Of a stretch of DNA of 34,126 bases, positions 21,619-29,316 are shown piece after piece. The notes beneath the pieces were generated by a model that saw only the letters and a program-made list of their open reading frames with translations, did not search any database and was not told the DNA's origin. This stretch comes from JANNWF01 sp038205755 (lineage in GTDB: Bacteria; Pseudomonadota; Gammaproteobacteria; Xanthomonadales; Xanthomonadaceae). A program made the translations under genes and the position numbers. Numbering within the stretch: position 1 is the stretch's first letter; every line of letters starts with the position of its first letter. The DNA is taken from contig JBBRBN010000043.1 of NCBI GenBank assembly GCA_038205755.1, positions 1 to 34,126 of the forward strand, in the 5' to 3' direction.

Positions 21619-23352
21619 GTGGTCAATCAAGACGCAATCAGCACCGGAATCTCCCCAGCCGTCGCGACGCTAGCCGAGCTCGCAAAGTTGGCAAACTACT
21701 CGCTCATGGACACGCTCAACTGCGATCCTGACGCGCAAGCAAACGGCGCCAACCACGCGCCGCGACAGGTGTTCACGGGCCACTACGTTCCCGTCAATCC
21801 GACGCCAATCAAAGACCCAGAGTACGTCGCGCACAGCAAAACATTTTTCCGTGAAATTGGCTTCGCCGACAGCATGGCGCAGTCGTCCGACTTCGTCCGG
21901 ATGTTCTCCGGCGACCTATCGCAGGTTCCGGCGCCGATGCGCAAGGTCGGATGGGCGTGTGGCTATGCACTTTCCATCTTCGGCACCGAATACACCCAGC
22001 AGTGCCCGTTCCAAACCGGCAACGGCTACGGCGACGGTCGCGCAGTTTCCGTGCTTGAGGCCGTCATCAACGGTCGACGCTGGGAAATGCAGCTGAAAGG
22101 CGGCGGCCGGACGCCATACTGCCGCGGGGCGGACGGTCGCGCCGTCCTGCGCTCGAGCGTTCGGGAGTTCCTGGCACAGGAGCACATGCACGCCCTCGGC
22201 GTGCCAACGTCACGGTCCTTGAGTTTGTACGTATCGAAAACCGAGACGGTCAGGCGGCCGTGGTACTCGGAGGGCTCGCGCTCGCAGGATCCCGACACGC
22301 TTATCTCGGAGGCAGTCGCCATCTCGACGCGCGTCGCACCGTCGTTCATTCGGGTCGGCCAACTCGAGCTCTTCGGTCGTCGTGCGCGCAGAGCGGAACA
22401 TCCGTCAGCGATGGATGAGCTCGAGCAGCTTGTGTTGCACTTGATCGATCGTGAGTACGCTGACGTCATCGACAGGAAATCAAGCACCGCCGAAAAAGTG
22501 CTGCTGCTCGCGCGCGAGTTCCGCATTCGCCTCAGCTCGCTTGTGGCGAACTGGATCCGCGTCGGCTACTGCCAGGGCAACTTCAACAGCGACAACTGCG
22601 CGGCCGGTGGCTACACCCTCGACTACGGTCCATTCGGATTCTGCGAGGTGTTCAACCCGCACTACCAGCCATGGACCGGCGGCGGAGATCACTTCGCGTT
22701 CCTTAACCAACCCGTGGCAGCAGAACGCAACTTCCACATGTTTTGCACGGCATTGCGGCCGCTGCTGACCTCGCATCCGGACTCGCTGCGACAGCTCGAC
22801 GATATTCGAAGTGGCTTTGCGAAAGTGATGCAGGCGCAAATGGAGCAGATGTGGGCTGCCAAACTTGGACTTGGCAGTTTTCACGCGGCGTTGTTCAGTG
22901 AACTCGAGACGCTCATGGTGCAAACGCCTGTCGACTACACCATCTTCTTCCGCGAGCTATCAACGGTGCCTGACGACATTGGCCCACTCAAAAAAAGCTT
23001 CTACACGGTCGCCTCCGAAGGGCTGGACAAGCGCTGGTCCGAGTGGCTCACAACATGGAAATCGCTCATTGACAGCGCCAGCAACGCGAATGCGGCGAAG
23101 CCCCGCTCCCGTGAGGAGATCTCCAGGCAGATGAAACTGGTCAACCCCAAATACAGTTTGCGCGAGTGGTTGCTTGTGCCTGCGTACAGCCAAGCGAGCG
23201 CGGGGAACTACGCTCTAATTCGAGAGCTCCAGGAAGTCATGACGCAGCCATACGTCGAGCAGTCGAAGGACGTGGAAGAGAAGTTCTATCGGCTGAAGCC
23301 GTCTGAGTTCTTTGCGGTCGGTGGCTTGTCGCATGTGAGCTGCTCGTCGTGA
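21619..23352 (+). CDS. selO: SelO/YdiU family protein adenylyltransferase
   Basis: SelO proteins are pseudokinases that transfer AMP to Ser, Thr or Tyr residues of target proteins in redox stress. The 577-aa protein shows FSGDLSQVPAPMRKVGWACG, YGDGRAVSVLEAVINGRRWE, QLKGGGRTPYCRGADGRAVL, RSSVREFLAQEHMHALGVPT, the metal-binding NFNSDNCAAGGYTLDYGPFG and C-terminal GGLSHVSCSS. The last is the cysteine version of the redox tail that contains selenocysteine in animals. GTG at 21619 lies 1 bp after folE. The function is inferred from the family. Confidence 0.9.
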   Translation: MVNQDAISTGISPAVATLAELAKLANYSLMDTLNCDPDAQANGANHAPRQVFTGHYVPVNPTPIKDPEYVAHSKTFFREIGFADSMAQSSDFVRMFSGDLSQVPAPMRKVGWACGYALSIFGTEYTQQCPFQTGNGYGDGRAVSVLEAVINGRRWEMQLKGGGRTPYCRGADGRAVLRSSVREFLAQEHMHALGVPTSRSLSLYVSKTETVRRPWYSEGSRSQDPDTLISEAVAISTRVAPSFIRVGQLELFGRRARRAEHPSAMDELEQLVLHLIDREYADVIDRKSSTAEKVLLLAREFRIRLSSLVANWIRVGYCQGNFNSDNCAAGGYTLDYGPFGFCEVFNPHYQPWTGGGDHFAFLNQPVAAERNFHMFCTALRPLLTSHPDSLRQLDDIRSGFAKVMQAQMEQMWAAKLGLGSFHAALFSELETLMVQTPVDYTIFFRELSTVPDDIGPLKKSFYTVASEGLDKRWSEWLTTWKSLIDSASNANAAKPRSREEISRQMKLVNPKYSLREWLLVPAYSQASAGNYALIRELQEVMTQPYVEQSKDVEEKFYRLKPSEFFAVGGLSHVSCSS

Positions 23353-23435
23353 TTTTTCGAAAATTGATCGGCCATGGACTGCACCCCGCAGGCGGCAAGC
23401 CAGCCGCTTACGTTTGCGGGAACCGTACCTGTGAA

Positions 23436-23462
23436 GTGCCGCTGACCACAGCGCGGCGGCAC
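23436..23462. other. hairpin between selO and the nitroreductase gene
   Basis: A 7-bp perfect inverted repeat (GTGCCGC / GCGGCAC) with a 13-base loop sits in the 155-bp gap after selO. No T-run follows on either strand. It may weakly separate two transcription units; nothing else was recognised in this gap except the GGGGAGAG ribosome binding site of the next gene. Confidence 0.25.
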
Positions 23463-23507
23463 TGCGTTAGCGCTGCAGCAGGTCTGCGCTAGGTGCTGGG
23501 GAGAGCC

Positions 23508-25199
23508 ATGGCTGACGGCCAACTCAAAGACCCGCTCAAGGCCCAGGAAATCGTGATGGCCTACCACGAGCGAACGAAGCACCATTACCATCGCTTCGCG
23601 GCTTCGGCCGGCAGCATGGATTGGGCAACACAGCCAAATCCGTTTCGCCGCTACGAGGGAGCGCCGCTGGTTCGACTGCCTTTTCCCCAGATAGGGCCAG
23701 CACTTCCGTACTGGCAGCTCTACGTCCCCGACAACATCGATCCCGCCCCGCTTTCGATTGATTCCGTCTCGCTGTTCTTCCGCCACGCCCTCTCGCTGAC
23801 CGCGTGGAAACGCTTCGGCGAAACGACCTGGGCTCTTCGCGCCAACCCCTCCAGCGGGAACCTGCACCCGACCGAGGGATATGCGTTGTTGCCAGCCATT
23901 GGCGCCATCCACGACCGCCCCGGCGTCTACCACTACGCACCGAAGGAACACGGTCTCGAACGTCGAGCAGAGGTGGACCCGTCGATCTGGACGGCCTTGA
24001 TGGCCGGATTTCCGGAGGGTTCATTCCTCGTCGGGCTCTCGTCCATTCATTGGCGAGAGGCCTGGAAGTATGGCGAGCGAGCGTTCCGGTACTGCCAACA
24101 CGATGTCGGTCATGCCCTCGGGACTCTGCGCTTCGCGACTGCCGTTGTGGGCTGGAAACTCTTCCTCCTTGATCGCGTGGGTGATGACGTCGTATCGCAG
24201 CTGCTCGGACTCGACCGCGACGCCGACTACGCCGGCGCGGAGCGCGAACATCCCGAACTCCTGGCCGTTGTCGTCCGGGGGAACTGGGCCAGCGACCGGG
24301 GCCTGCGCTTGGCCAAAGCGGTGGCAGTGCAGGGGGCCGCCTCACCCTGGTACGGCACCGCCAACGCACTGAGTCCCGAGCATGGCCTCGACTGGCCGGT
24401 GATCGACGCGGTGGCGGCTGCCAGTGCGAATCCGACCACTGCGATCGACGAGGATTTCTCTCGATTCCCTTCGGAGGGAGAACTCTTCGAGCCGCCCGTT
24501 CGATCCGGTGCGCTTACCGCTTCGAGCGTCATCCTGGGGCGCAGAAGCGCCGTGAGGTTGGATGCATCCAGCACAATTTCCGCCGCGACGTTCTACCGGA
24601 TGCTCGCTCGTCTTATGCCCACCCGCGACCGGCGATCCATACCGTGGGACGCCATTGCCTGGTGCCCACGCATCCATCTTGGCCTCTTCGTACACCGCGT
24701 AAACGACCTTGCACCGGGTCTGTACGCGCTGGCTCGCGATCCGTCGATGGTCGAGCCACTCCGGCAAGCGATGCAGGTTGAGTTCCTGTGGCGGCGGCCT
24801 GCGTCATGCCCGCGCGGACTGCCGCTGTACCTGCTCCAGGAAGGGGACTGCCGCGCTCTGGCTGTGCGCGTTTCCTGCGGTCAGGATATCGCGGGAGATG
24901 GGGCATTCAGCCTGGCGATGATCGCCGACTACCGGGACAGCCTGGTTGCCTGCGGCGCTGCGTTCTATCGAAATCTCTTCTGGGAGGCCGGTCTCGCAGG
25001 CCAGGTGCTGTACCTCGAAGCTGAAGAAGCAGGCATTCGTGCGACTGGGATCGGCTGCTACTTCGATGATCCCGTACACGAGGTGTTCGGCATCTCTTCA
25101 CGCGACTGGCAAAGCTTCTATCACTTCACCGTCGGTGGCCCGGTCGAAGACCGACGGCTCACCACCTTACCCGCGTACCACTTGGAGAAAAAACAATGA
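23508..25199 (+). CDS. SagB/ThcOx-type nitroreductase-fold oxidoreductase (duplicated domain)
   Basis: The 563-aa protein resembles SagB/ThcOx-family flavoenzymes and appears to contain two nitroreductase-like halves. The first half has SVSLFFRHALSLTAWKRFG, LRANPSSGNLHPTEGYALLP and YGERAFRYCQHDVGHALGTL. The second has SSVILGRRSAVRLDASSTIS, FYRMLARLMP, DYRDSLVACGAAFYRN, GQVLYLEAEEAGIRATGIGC and FDDPVHEVFGI. Some relatives oxidise azolines in RiPPs, but no azoline-forming cyclodehydratase is present here. ATG at 23508 follows GGGGAGAG. Its stop overlaps the grxD ATG (ATGA), which ties it to Fe-S/redox genes and makes a redox role more likely. The substrate is unknown. Confidence 0.8.
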   Translation: MADGQLKDPLKAQEIVMAYHERTKHHYHRFAASAGSMDWATQPNPFRRYEGAPLVRLPFPQIGPALPYWQLYVPDNIDPAPLSIDSVSLFFRHALSLTAWKRFGETTWALRANPSSGNLHPTEGYALLPAIGAIHDRPGVYHYAPKEHGLERRAEVDPSIWTALMAGFPEGSFLVGLSSIHWREAWKYGERAFRYCQHDVGHALGTLRFATAVVGWKLFLLDRVGDDVVSQLLGLDRDADYAGAEREHPELLAVVVRGNWASDRGLRLAKAVAVQGAASPWYGTANALSPEHGLDWPVIDAVAAASANPTTAIDEDFSRFPSEGELFEPPVRSGALTASSVILGRRSAVRLDASSTISAATFYRMLARLMPTRDRRSIPWDAIAWCPRIHLGLFVHRVNDLAPGLYALARDPSMVEPLRQAMQVEFLWRRPASCPRGLPLYLLQEGDCRALAVRVSCGQDIAGDGAFSLAMIADYRDSLVACGAAFYRNLFWEAGLAGQVLYLEAEEAGIRATGIGCYFDDPVHEVFGISSRDWQSFYHFTVGGPVEDRRLTTLPAYHLEKKQ

Positions 25200-25540
25200 G
25201 CAACATGGCAATGAACGAATCACTGCGAACACAGATCTCAGAGCTCGTGGCGAGCAACCGGGTCGTCCTGTTCATGAAGGGCAAACGGCAGATACCACAG
25301 TGCGGATTCTCCGGTCAGGTCGTGGGGATCCTGAACAAACTGCTGCCGAGCTACGAAACCGTCGACGTGCTGGCTTCACCCGAGTTGCGCGATGGGATCA
25401 AGGAATTCTCGCAGTGGCCGACGATTCCCCAGCTGTACGTCGACGGGCAGTTCATCGGCGGCTGCGACATCGTGCGCGAGATGAATGCGTCGGGCGAGCT
25501 GCAGAAACTCATTGGTGCAAACCACAACACTGCCTCATAA
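25196..25540 (+). CDS. grxD: monothiol glutaredoxin Grx4/GrxD (CGFS type)
   Basis: CGFS glutaredoxins bind a bridging [2Fe-2S] cluster with glutathione and pass it to apoproteins, often with BolA partners. The 114-aa protein has LFMKGKRQIPQCGFSGQVV with the cluster cysteine at residue 36. It also has the glutathione-contact segments WPTIPQLYVDGQFIGGCDIV. It starts within the nitroreductase stop codon and is followed 11 bp later by bolA, a recurrent functional pair. Confidence 0.95.
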   Translation: MSNMAMNESLRTQISELVASNRVVLFMKGKRQIPQCGFSGQVVGILNKLLPSYETVDVLASPELRDGIKEFSQWPTIPQLYVDGQFIGGCDIVREMNASGELQKLIGANHNTAS

Positions 25541-25551
25541 AGGAGACCGCC

Positions 25552-25806
25552 GTGTCATCCCATCCCACTGACTACAAGGGTTCCGTCATCGACGCGCTGC
25601 GCGAGGCTATCGAGCAGCAGATCCCCCATTCTCGGGCCGCAGTCAACGGTGGCGGCGGACACTTCAGCATCGAAGTGACATCGCCCGCGTTCGCCGGCTG
25701 CAGCATGCTGCAGAGCCAGCGGCTGGTGTACGGCGCAATCGCCCACTTGATGCAGGGTGACGCGCCCCCGGTGCATGCCATCGACGTGCTGAAGACTCGA
25801 ACGTAG
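25552..25806 (+). CDS. bolA: BolA family protein
   Basis: BolA-type proteins form heterocomplexes with CGFS glutaredoxins and help deliver Fe-S clusters. The 84-aa protein shows ALREAIEQQIPHSRAAVNGG, GGHFSIEVTSPAFAGCSMLQ, SQRLVYGAIAHLMQGDAPPV and a terminal HAIDVLKT, the family pattern. GTG at 25552 follows AAAGGAGA. Position directly after grxD supports the pairing. Which BolA subtype (BolA, IbaG or BolA3-like) is not settled. Confidence 0.92.
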   Translation: MSSHPTDYKGSVIDALREAIEQQIPHSRAAVNGGGGHFSIEVTSPAFAGCSMLQSQRLVYGAIAHLMQGDAPPVHAIDVLKTRT

Positions 25807-25822
25807 CCCGCCAGGGAATCCA

Positions 25823-26046
25823 ATGACCGCCAAACCGAAATTCCTGTCCGCCACCGCCGAGGCGCCAAGTACGCGCATTTCTTCGCGATATACGGCCCCC
25901 ATTTCTGTTCAATGAAGATATCGCAGGATGTGCGCATGTACGCCGCCAACCTGGGCATGACCGACAACCAGGCCATGCAACCGGGGATGGAAAACCAGGC
26001 GCTCGAGTTCATTGAGGACGGCGCAGCAATTCAGCAAGGGAATTAG
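25823..26046 (+). pseudogene. thiC: remnant of thiC (phosphomethylpyrimidine synthase)
   Basis: ThiC is a radical-SAM Fe-S enzyme making the thiamin pyrimidine, usually about 600 aa. Here only the ends survive. At 25823 an ATG opens MTAKPKFLSATAEAP, like the ThiC N-terminus. Around 25860 the sequence jumps to another frame reading AKYAHFFAIYGPHFCSMKIS, then QDVRMYAANLGM and ENQALEFIEDGA to a TAG at 26044. Intact ThiC has HFCSMCGPKFCSMK here; two of the three cluster cysteines are replaced. About 500 internal codons are gone. The remnant is therefore non-functional and looks old, given point changes as well as deletion. Confidence 0.8.
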
Positions 26047-26048
26047 CC

Positions 26049-26339
26049 ATGTCGTCCCATCCAACTGCAGCGATCACCATCGTGGACGGCGAGATCACCG
26101 TCGATGCCGAGCTGCTCGCGCCCAAGCTCGGGCTCTCGGCCGCGGCCTTCAAGGCCGAGATGCGCAAGGGCAGCATCGACAGCGTCGCCGAGGCCGGTAC
26201 CGACGAGGACGCCGGCCGGCGACGTGTCACTTTCAGGTATCGCACCCGAGCCTGGACGGCGGTGGTCGAACCCGACGGCAGCGTGGTCGAGAGCATCCCG
26301 CCGATGTGGATGCCGCGCCAGCGAGCAGCGACCGTCTGA
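26049..26339 (+). CDS. small conserved protein, DUF6522-like
   Basis: The 96-aa protein (ITIVDGEITVDAELLAPKLG, LSAAAFKAEMRKGSIDSV, RVTFRYRTRAWTAVVEPDGS) resembles small proteins annotated DUF6522: a short helical half with a KLGL-type segment followed by a beta-strand pair. Function is unknown. ATG at 26049 has a modest upstream site (AAGGGAATTAG). It follows the thiC remnant directly and is 40 bp upstream of the next gene. The domain assignment is from memory. Confidence 0.6.
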   Translation: MSSHPTAAITIVDGEITVDAELLAPKLGLSAAAFKAEMRKGSIDSVAEAGTDEDAGRRRVTFRYRTRAWTAVVEPDGSVVESIPPMWMPRQRAATV

Positions 26340-26379
26340 CGCTGCCTGATATCGTCAACCCCCTGCCGGGACCCCGCTC

Positions 26380-26802
26380 ATGACTGCCCCCGCTGTGGAT
26401 GTCGCTGCGATCACGACCGTCGCCGGAAACACGCCCGACGCGCTCGCCCGCCGGCTACGCGCGCATCTGCAGGCGTGCGCCACGCAGCGCTCACCCATCA
26501 CCTATCACGAGGCGGCCAACGCGTTGCGGCTCTCGCCGCCGAACACCATTCATCAAATCACGCAGGCGTTGGAGCAACTCATGGCGCAGGACGCCGCAGC
26601 CGACCGCCCCTTCATCGCCGCCATGGTCATCGGCAAGTCGCGCGGCGGCTTGCCGGCCCCGGGCTTCTTCGCCTGCGCGGCGCGGCTCGGAGGTTTCGAA
26701 GGCGATGCCGCCGGGCCGGACGCCCGGGTGTTTCACGCCGCGCAGCTCGTTGCGGCGGTCGCCTTGTGGGCGCCCCAAAGCGACTGCCGGGACAGTCAAT
26801 GA
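26380..26802 (+). CDS. conserved hypothetical protein upstream of NADH dehydrogenase
   Basis: The 140-aa protein contains SPITYHEAANALRLSPPNTI and HQITQALEQLMAQDAAADRP, which look like a helical, possibly winged-helix-like fold, followed by FIAAMVIGKSRGGLPAPGFF. I know this pattern only as a conserved hypothetical family. No signal peptide or membrane segment is evident. Its TGA overlaps the ATG of the NADH dehydrogenase gene (ATGA), indicating translational coupling. Confidence 0.65.
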   Translation: MTAPAVDVAAITTVAGNTPDALARRLRAHLQACATQRSPITYHEAANALRLSPPNTIHQITQALEQLMAQDAAADRPFIAAMVIGKSRGGLPAPGFFACAARLGGFEGDAAGPDARVFHAAQLVAAVALWAPQSDCRDSQ

Positions 26803-28223
26803 AGAGGCATGGCTCGGGTGATTCAGCGCAGCCCCTGCAGCAAGGCCGGCCTGGGCCTGTGCCCGGCGGCGGCGTGGACGGCCGGCGCCCGCGCGTGGTC
26901 ATCGTCGGTGCCGGTTTCGCCGGTCTCACGGTTGCGACGCGGCTGGCCAGGGCGCCGGTGGACATCACCCTGATCGACCGCGAGAACCATCACCTGTTTC
27001 AGCCGCTGCTCTACCAGGTGGCGACCGCCGGGCTGTCGCCGGCCGACATCGCCTGGCCCATTCGAGGTCTGGTCCGCCGCCAGCGCAACACGCGCGTGCT
27101 GCTGGGCGCAGTCACCGGCGTTGATCGTGTGCAAAAACACGTCGCCATGGACGGTCGCCACATCGCCTATGACGTTCTGGTGCTCGCGACCGGGGCGACC
27201 CATGGCTATTTCGGCCATGACGGTTGGGCCGCCCACGCGCCTGGCCTGAAAGGGATCGACGACGCCACGGAGATCCGCCGCCGCCTGCTGCTGGCCTTCG
27301 AGCGTGCGGAGATGGCGTCCGACGCGCGCGAACGCGAACGTCTGCTCACCATCGTGATTGTCGGTGGCGGGCCGACCGGGGTTGAGATGGCCGGCGCCGC
27401 GGTCGAACTGGCGCACTCGGCACTGGCGGACGATTTCCGCGCCATTGATCCGCAGCAGTCACGGGTGCTGCTGGTGGAGGCGGGGCCGCGCCTGCTGCCA
27501 AGCTTTCCGGAATCGTTGTCGCGCCACGCCGAGCGGGCGCTGCGGCGTTTGGGCGTGGAGGTCCGCTTGGGCCAGGCAGTCACGCACTGCGATGCGGCCG
27601 GGGTCGCGCTGGGCGACGAGAACGTGGCGGCCGCCACCGTGATCTGGGCGGCCGGGGTCGCCGCCTCACCGGCTGCCAGCTGGCTCGCCGCGGCAGGCGA
27701 TCGCGTTGGCCGCGTGTTGGTCGGAGCGGATTTGCGGCCGCCCGGCATGGACGACGTTTTCGTCATCGGCGACACCGCGCTCGCCCATGATGCCGCCGGC
27801 AAACCACTGCCCGGCATCGCCCCGGTGGCCAAGCAGCAGGGCGCCTACGTGGCCCAAGCCATCCAGGCGCGCCTCAGCGGCAAGGCCGGGCCGCCCTCCT
27901 TCCGCTACCGGGACCGCGGCCTGCTCGCCACGGTCGGTCGCAAGACCGCCGTCATCGCCTTCGGACGCTTGCGGCTGAAGGGGTGGTTGGCGTGGTGGAT
28001 CTGGGGCATCGCCCACATCTACTTCCTGATCAGCCTGCGCAACCGGCTGCTGGTCATGACGCAGTGGCTGTGGTCGTACCTCAGCTTCGAACGCGGCGCC
28101 CGGCTCATCACCGGCCTGCACCCCGTCAAAGCCGACCCCGACCCCGAACCAGCCCGCACCTCCCGTCCTGACGACGATGCTGCGCCGCCAGCGCTGGCCG
28201 CACCCTCTCCCACTCCTGACTGA
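26799..28223 (+). CDS. ndh: type II NADH dehydrogenase (NDH-2 family)
   Basis: NDH-2 oxidises NADH and reduces quinone at the inner membrane without pumping protons. The 474-aa protein has the FAD site VVIVGAGFAGLTVATRLA near residue 33, followed by NHHLFQPLLYQVATAGLSP. It has a second nucleotide site IVIVGGGPTGVEMAGAAVEL near residue 185, and VFVIGDTALA, PVAKQQGAYVAQAI. A C-terminal amphipathic/hydrophobic segment (WLAWWIWGIAHIYFLISLRN) should attach it to the membrane. A proline-rich tail (DPDPEPARTSRP...) is unusual but not unique. ATG at 26799 overlaps the upstream stop. Confidence 0.88.
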   Translation: MKRHGSGDSAQPLQQGRPGPVPGGGVDGRRPRVVIVGAGFAGLTVATRLARAPVDITLIDRENHHLFQPLLYQVATAGLSPADIAWPIRGLVRRQRNTRVLLGAVTGVDRVQKHVAMDGRHIAYDVLVLATGATHGYFGHDGWAAHAPGLKGIDDATEIRRRLLLAFERAEMASDARERERLLTIVIVGGGPTGVEMAGAAVELAHSALADDFRAIDPQQSRVLLVEAGPRLLPSFPESLSRHAERALRRLGVEVRLGQAVTHCDAAGVALGDENVAAATVIWAAGVAASPAASWLAAAGDRVGRVLVGADLRPPGMDDVFVIGDTALAHDAAGKPLPGIAPVAKQQGAYVAQAIQARLSGKAGPPSFRYRDRGLLATVGRKTAVIAFGRLRLKGWLAWWIWGIAHIYFLISLRNRLLVMTQWLWSYLSFERGARLITGLHPVKADPDPEPARTSRPDDDAAPPALAAPSPTPD

Positions 28224-28230
28224 GCCGCCC

Positions 28231-29301
28231 ATGTCCGAGTCCGCCACTACATCTATTCCTGTTCTGGCCATTCCTGTTCTGGCCATTCCTGTTCTGGCCA
28301 TTCCTGTCAAGGCACCGCTGATCGAAGCGGGAGTTAAACAGCTCGACGCCAACAAGGTCCGCCGCCGGCCGGGATTCGATGACGCGCCGGTGCTGCGCAA
28401 GCCGGACTGGATTCGCGTCAGCATCCCGGGCGGCAACGCCGTCGCCGCGCTCAAGAGCAAGCTGCGTGAAAACCACCTGGTCACCGTCTGTGAAGACGCC
28501 GGCTGCCCGAACATCCACGAATGCTGGAACGCCGGCACCGCCACCTTCATGATCCTGGGCGATATCTGCACGCGGCGCTGCTCGTTCTGCCAGGTCGCCA
28601 GCGGCCGGCCGAAGCCGCCCGATGCCAGGGAGCCGGACAACCTGGCGCGCACCATTGCCGATATGGGGCTGCGCTACGTGGTCATTACCTCGGTCGACCG
28701 CGACGACCTGCACGACGCCGGCGCCCGGCATTTCGCCGACTGCATCCGCCGCATCCGCGCGCTGTCGCCGGCGATCAAGATCGAGATCCTGACCCCCGAC
28801 TTCAAGGGCAAGATGGATGACGCGCTGGCGATACTGAAAACCGCGCCACCGGATGTGTTCAACCACAATCTGGAAACCGTGCGTGGGCTGTATCACAACG
28901 TGCGCCCCGGCGCCGATTACGACGGGTCGCTGCAGCTGCTGCAGAAGTTCAAGGCCCAGCACCCGGGACTGCCGACCAAGTCCGGCATCATGCTGGGCCT
29001 GGGCGAGACCCGCGAACAGGTGATGAGCACGCTGCGCGACCTGCGCGCCCACGGCGTCAACATGATCACCATCGGCCAGTACCTGCGGCCATCGCCGGCC
29101 CACCATCCAGTGATCCGCTACTGGACCCCGGAGGAATTCCAGCAACTGCAGGCCTTCGGCATGAGCCTGGGCTTTGCCTACGTCGCGTCCGGTCCGATGG
29201 TGCGCTCGTCGTACCACGCCGACCGGATGGCGGCTGCCGCGGGTTACGTCACGCTTGACGCCTTGAAGAAGGCGCAACGCTCTTTTCCGCATCCAGCCTA
29301 A
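28231..29301 (+). CDS. lipA: lipoyl synthase LipA
   Basis: LipA is a radical-SAM enzyme that inserts two sulfurs into octanoyl groups, sacrificing an auxiliary [4Fe-4S] cluster. Both cluster motifs are intact: C87, C92 and C98 in CEDAGCPNIHEC, and C113, C117 and C120 in CTRRCSFC. Further blocks are VITSVDRDDLHDAGARHF, PDVFNHNLETVRGLY, TKSGIMLGLGETREQV and FAYVASGPMVRSSYHAD. ATG at 28231 gives 356 aa. Residues 9-25 carry an IPVLA repeat that is not part of the family core. No lipB precedes it, so octanoyl transfer is encoded elsewhere. It probably shares a transcript with ndh and acn. Confidence 0.96.
   Translation: MSESATTSIPVLAIPVLAIPVLAIPVKAPLIEAGVKQLDANKVRRRPGFDDAPVLRKPDWIRVSIPGGNAVAALKSKLRENHLVTVCEDAGCPNIHECWNAGTATFMILGDICTRRCSFCQVASGRPKPPDAREPDNLARTIADMGLRYVVITSVDRDDLHDAGARHFADCIRRIRALSPAIKIEILTPDFKGKMDDALAILKTAPPDVFNHNLETVRGLYHNVRPGADYDGSLQLLQKFKAQHPGLPTKSGIMLGLGETREQVMSTLRDLRAHGVNMITIGQYLRPSPAHHPVIRYWTPEEFQQLQAFGMSLGFAYVASGPMVRSSYHADRMAAAAGYVTLDALKKAQRSFPHPA
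28255..28307 (+). repeat. 15-bp tandem repeat at the start of lipA
   Basis: Three perfect units of ATTCCTGTTCTGGCC are followed by a partial fourth (ATTCCTGT). Each unit encodes IPVLA, adding a short hydrophobic-proline stretch to the LipA N-terminus. The unit length is a multiple of three, so copy changes keep the frame. Perfect identity suggests recent expansion. Confidence 0.95.
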
Positions 29302-29316
29302 GCAGGGAAAATTTCC

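Noticed and set aside
23353..23507. Possible integron attC-like site (GCGTTAGCG near 23464) after selO
   Set aside because: Only one core-like heptamer is present, with no matching partner core at the right spacing; the simple hairpin at 23436-23462 explains the symmetry.
23508..25199. SagB-like gene as evidence for an azol(in)e RiPP cluster
   Set aside because: No YcaO/cyclodehydratase or suitable precursor peptide is nearby; context is Fe-S and redox genes.
25540..25830. TPP riboswitch upstream of the thiC remnant
   Set aside because: Only 16 bp separate the bolA stop from the thiC start, and no thi-box-like sequence is visible.
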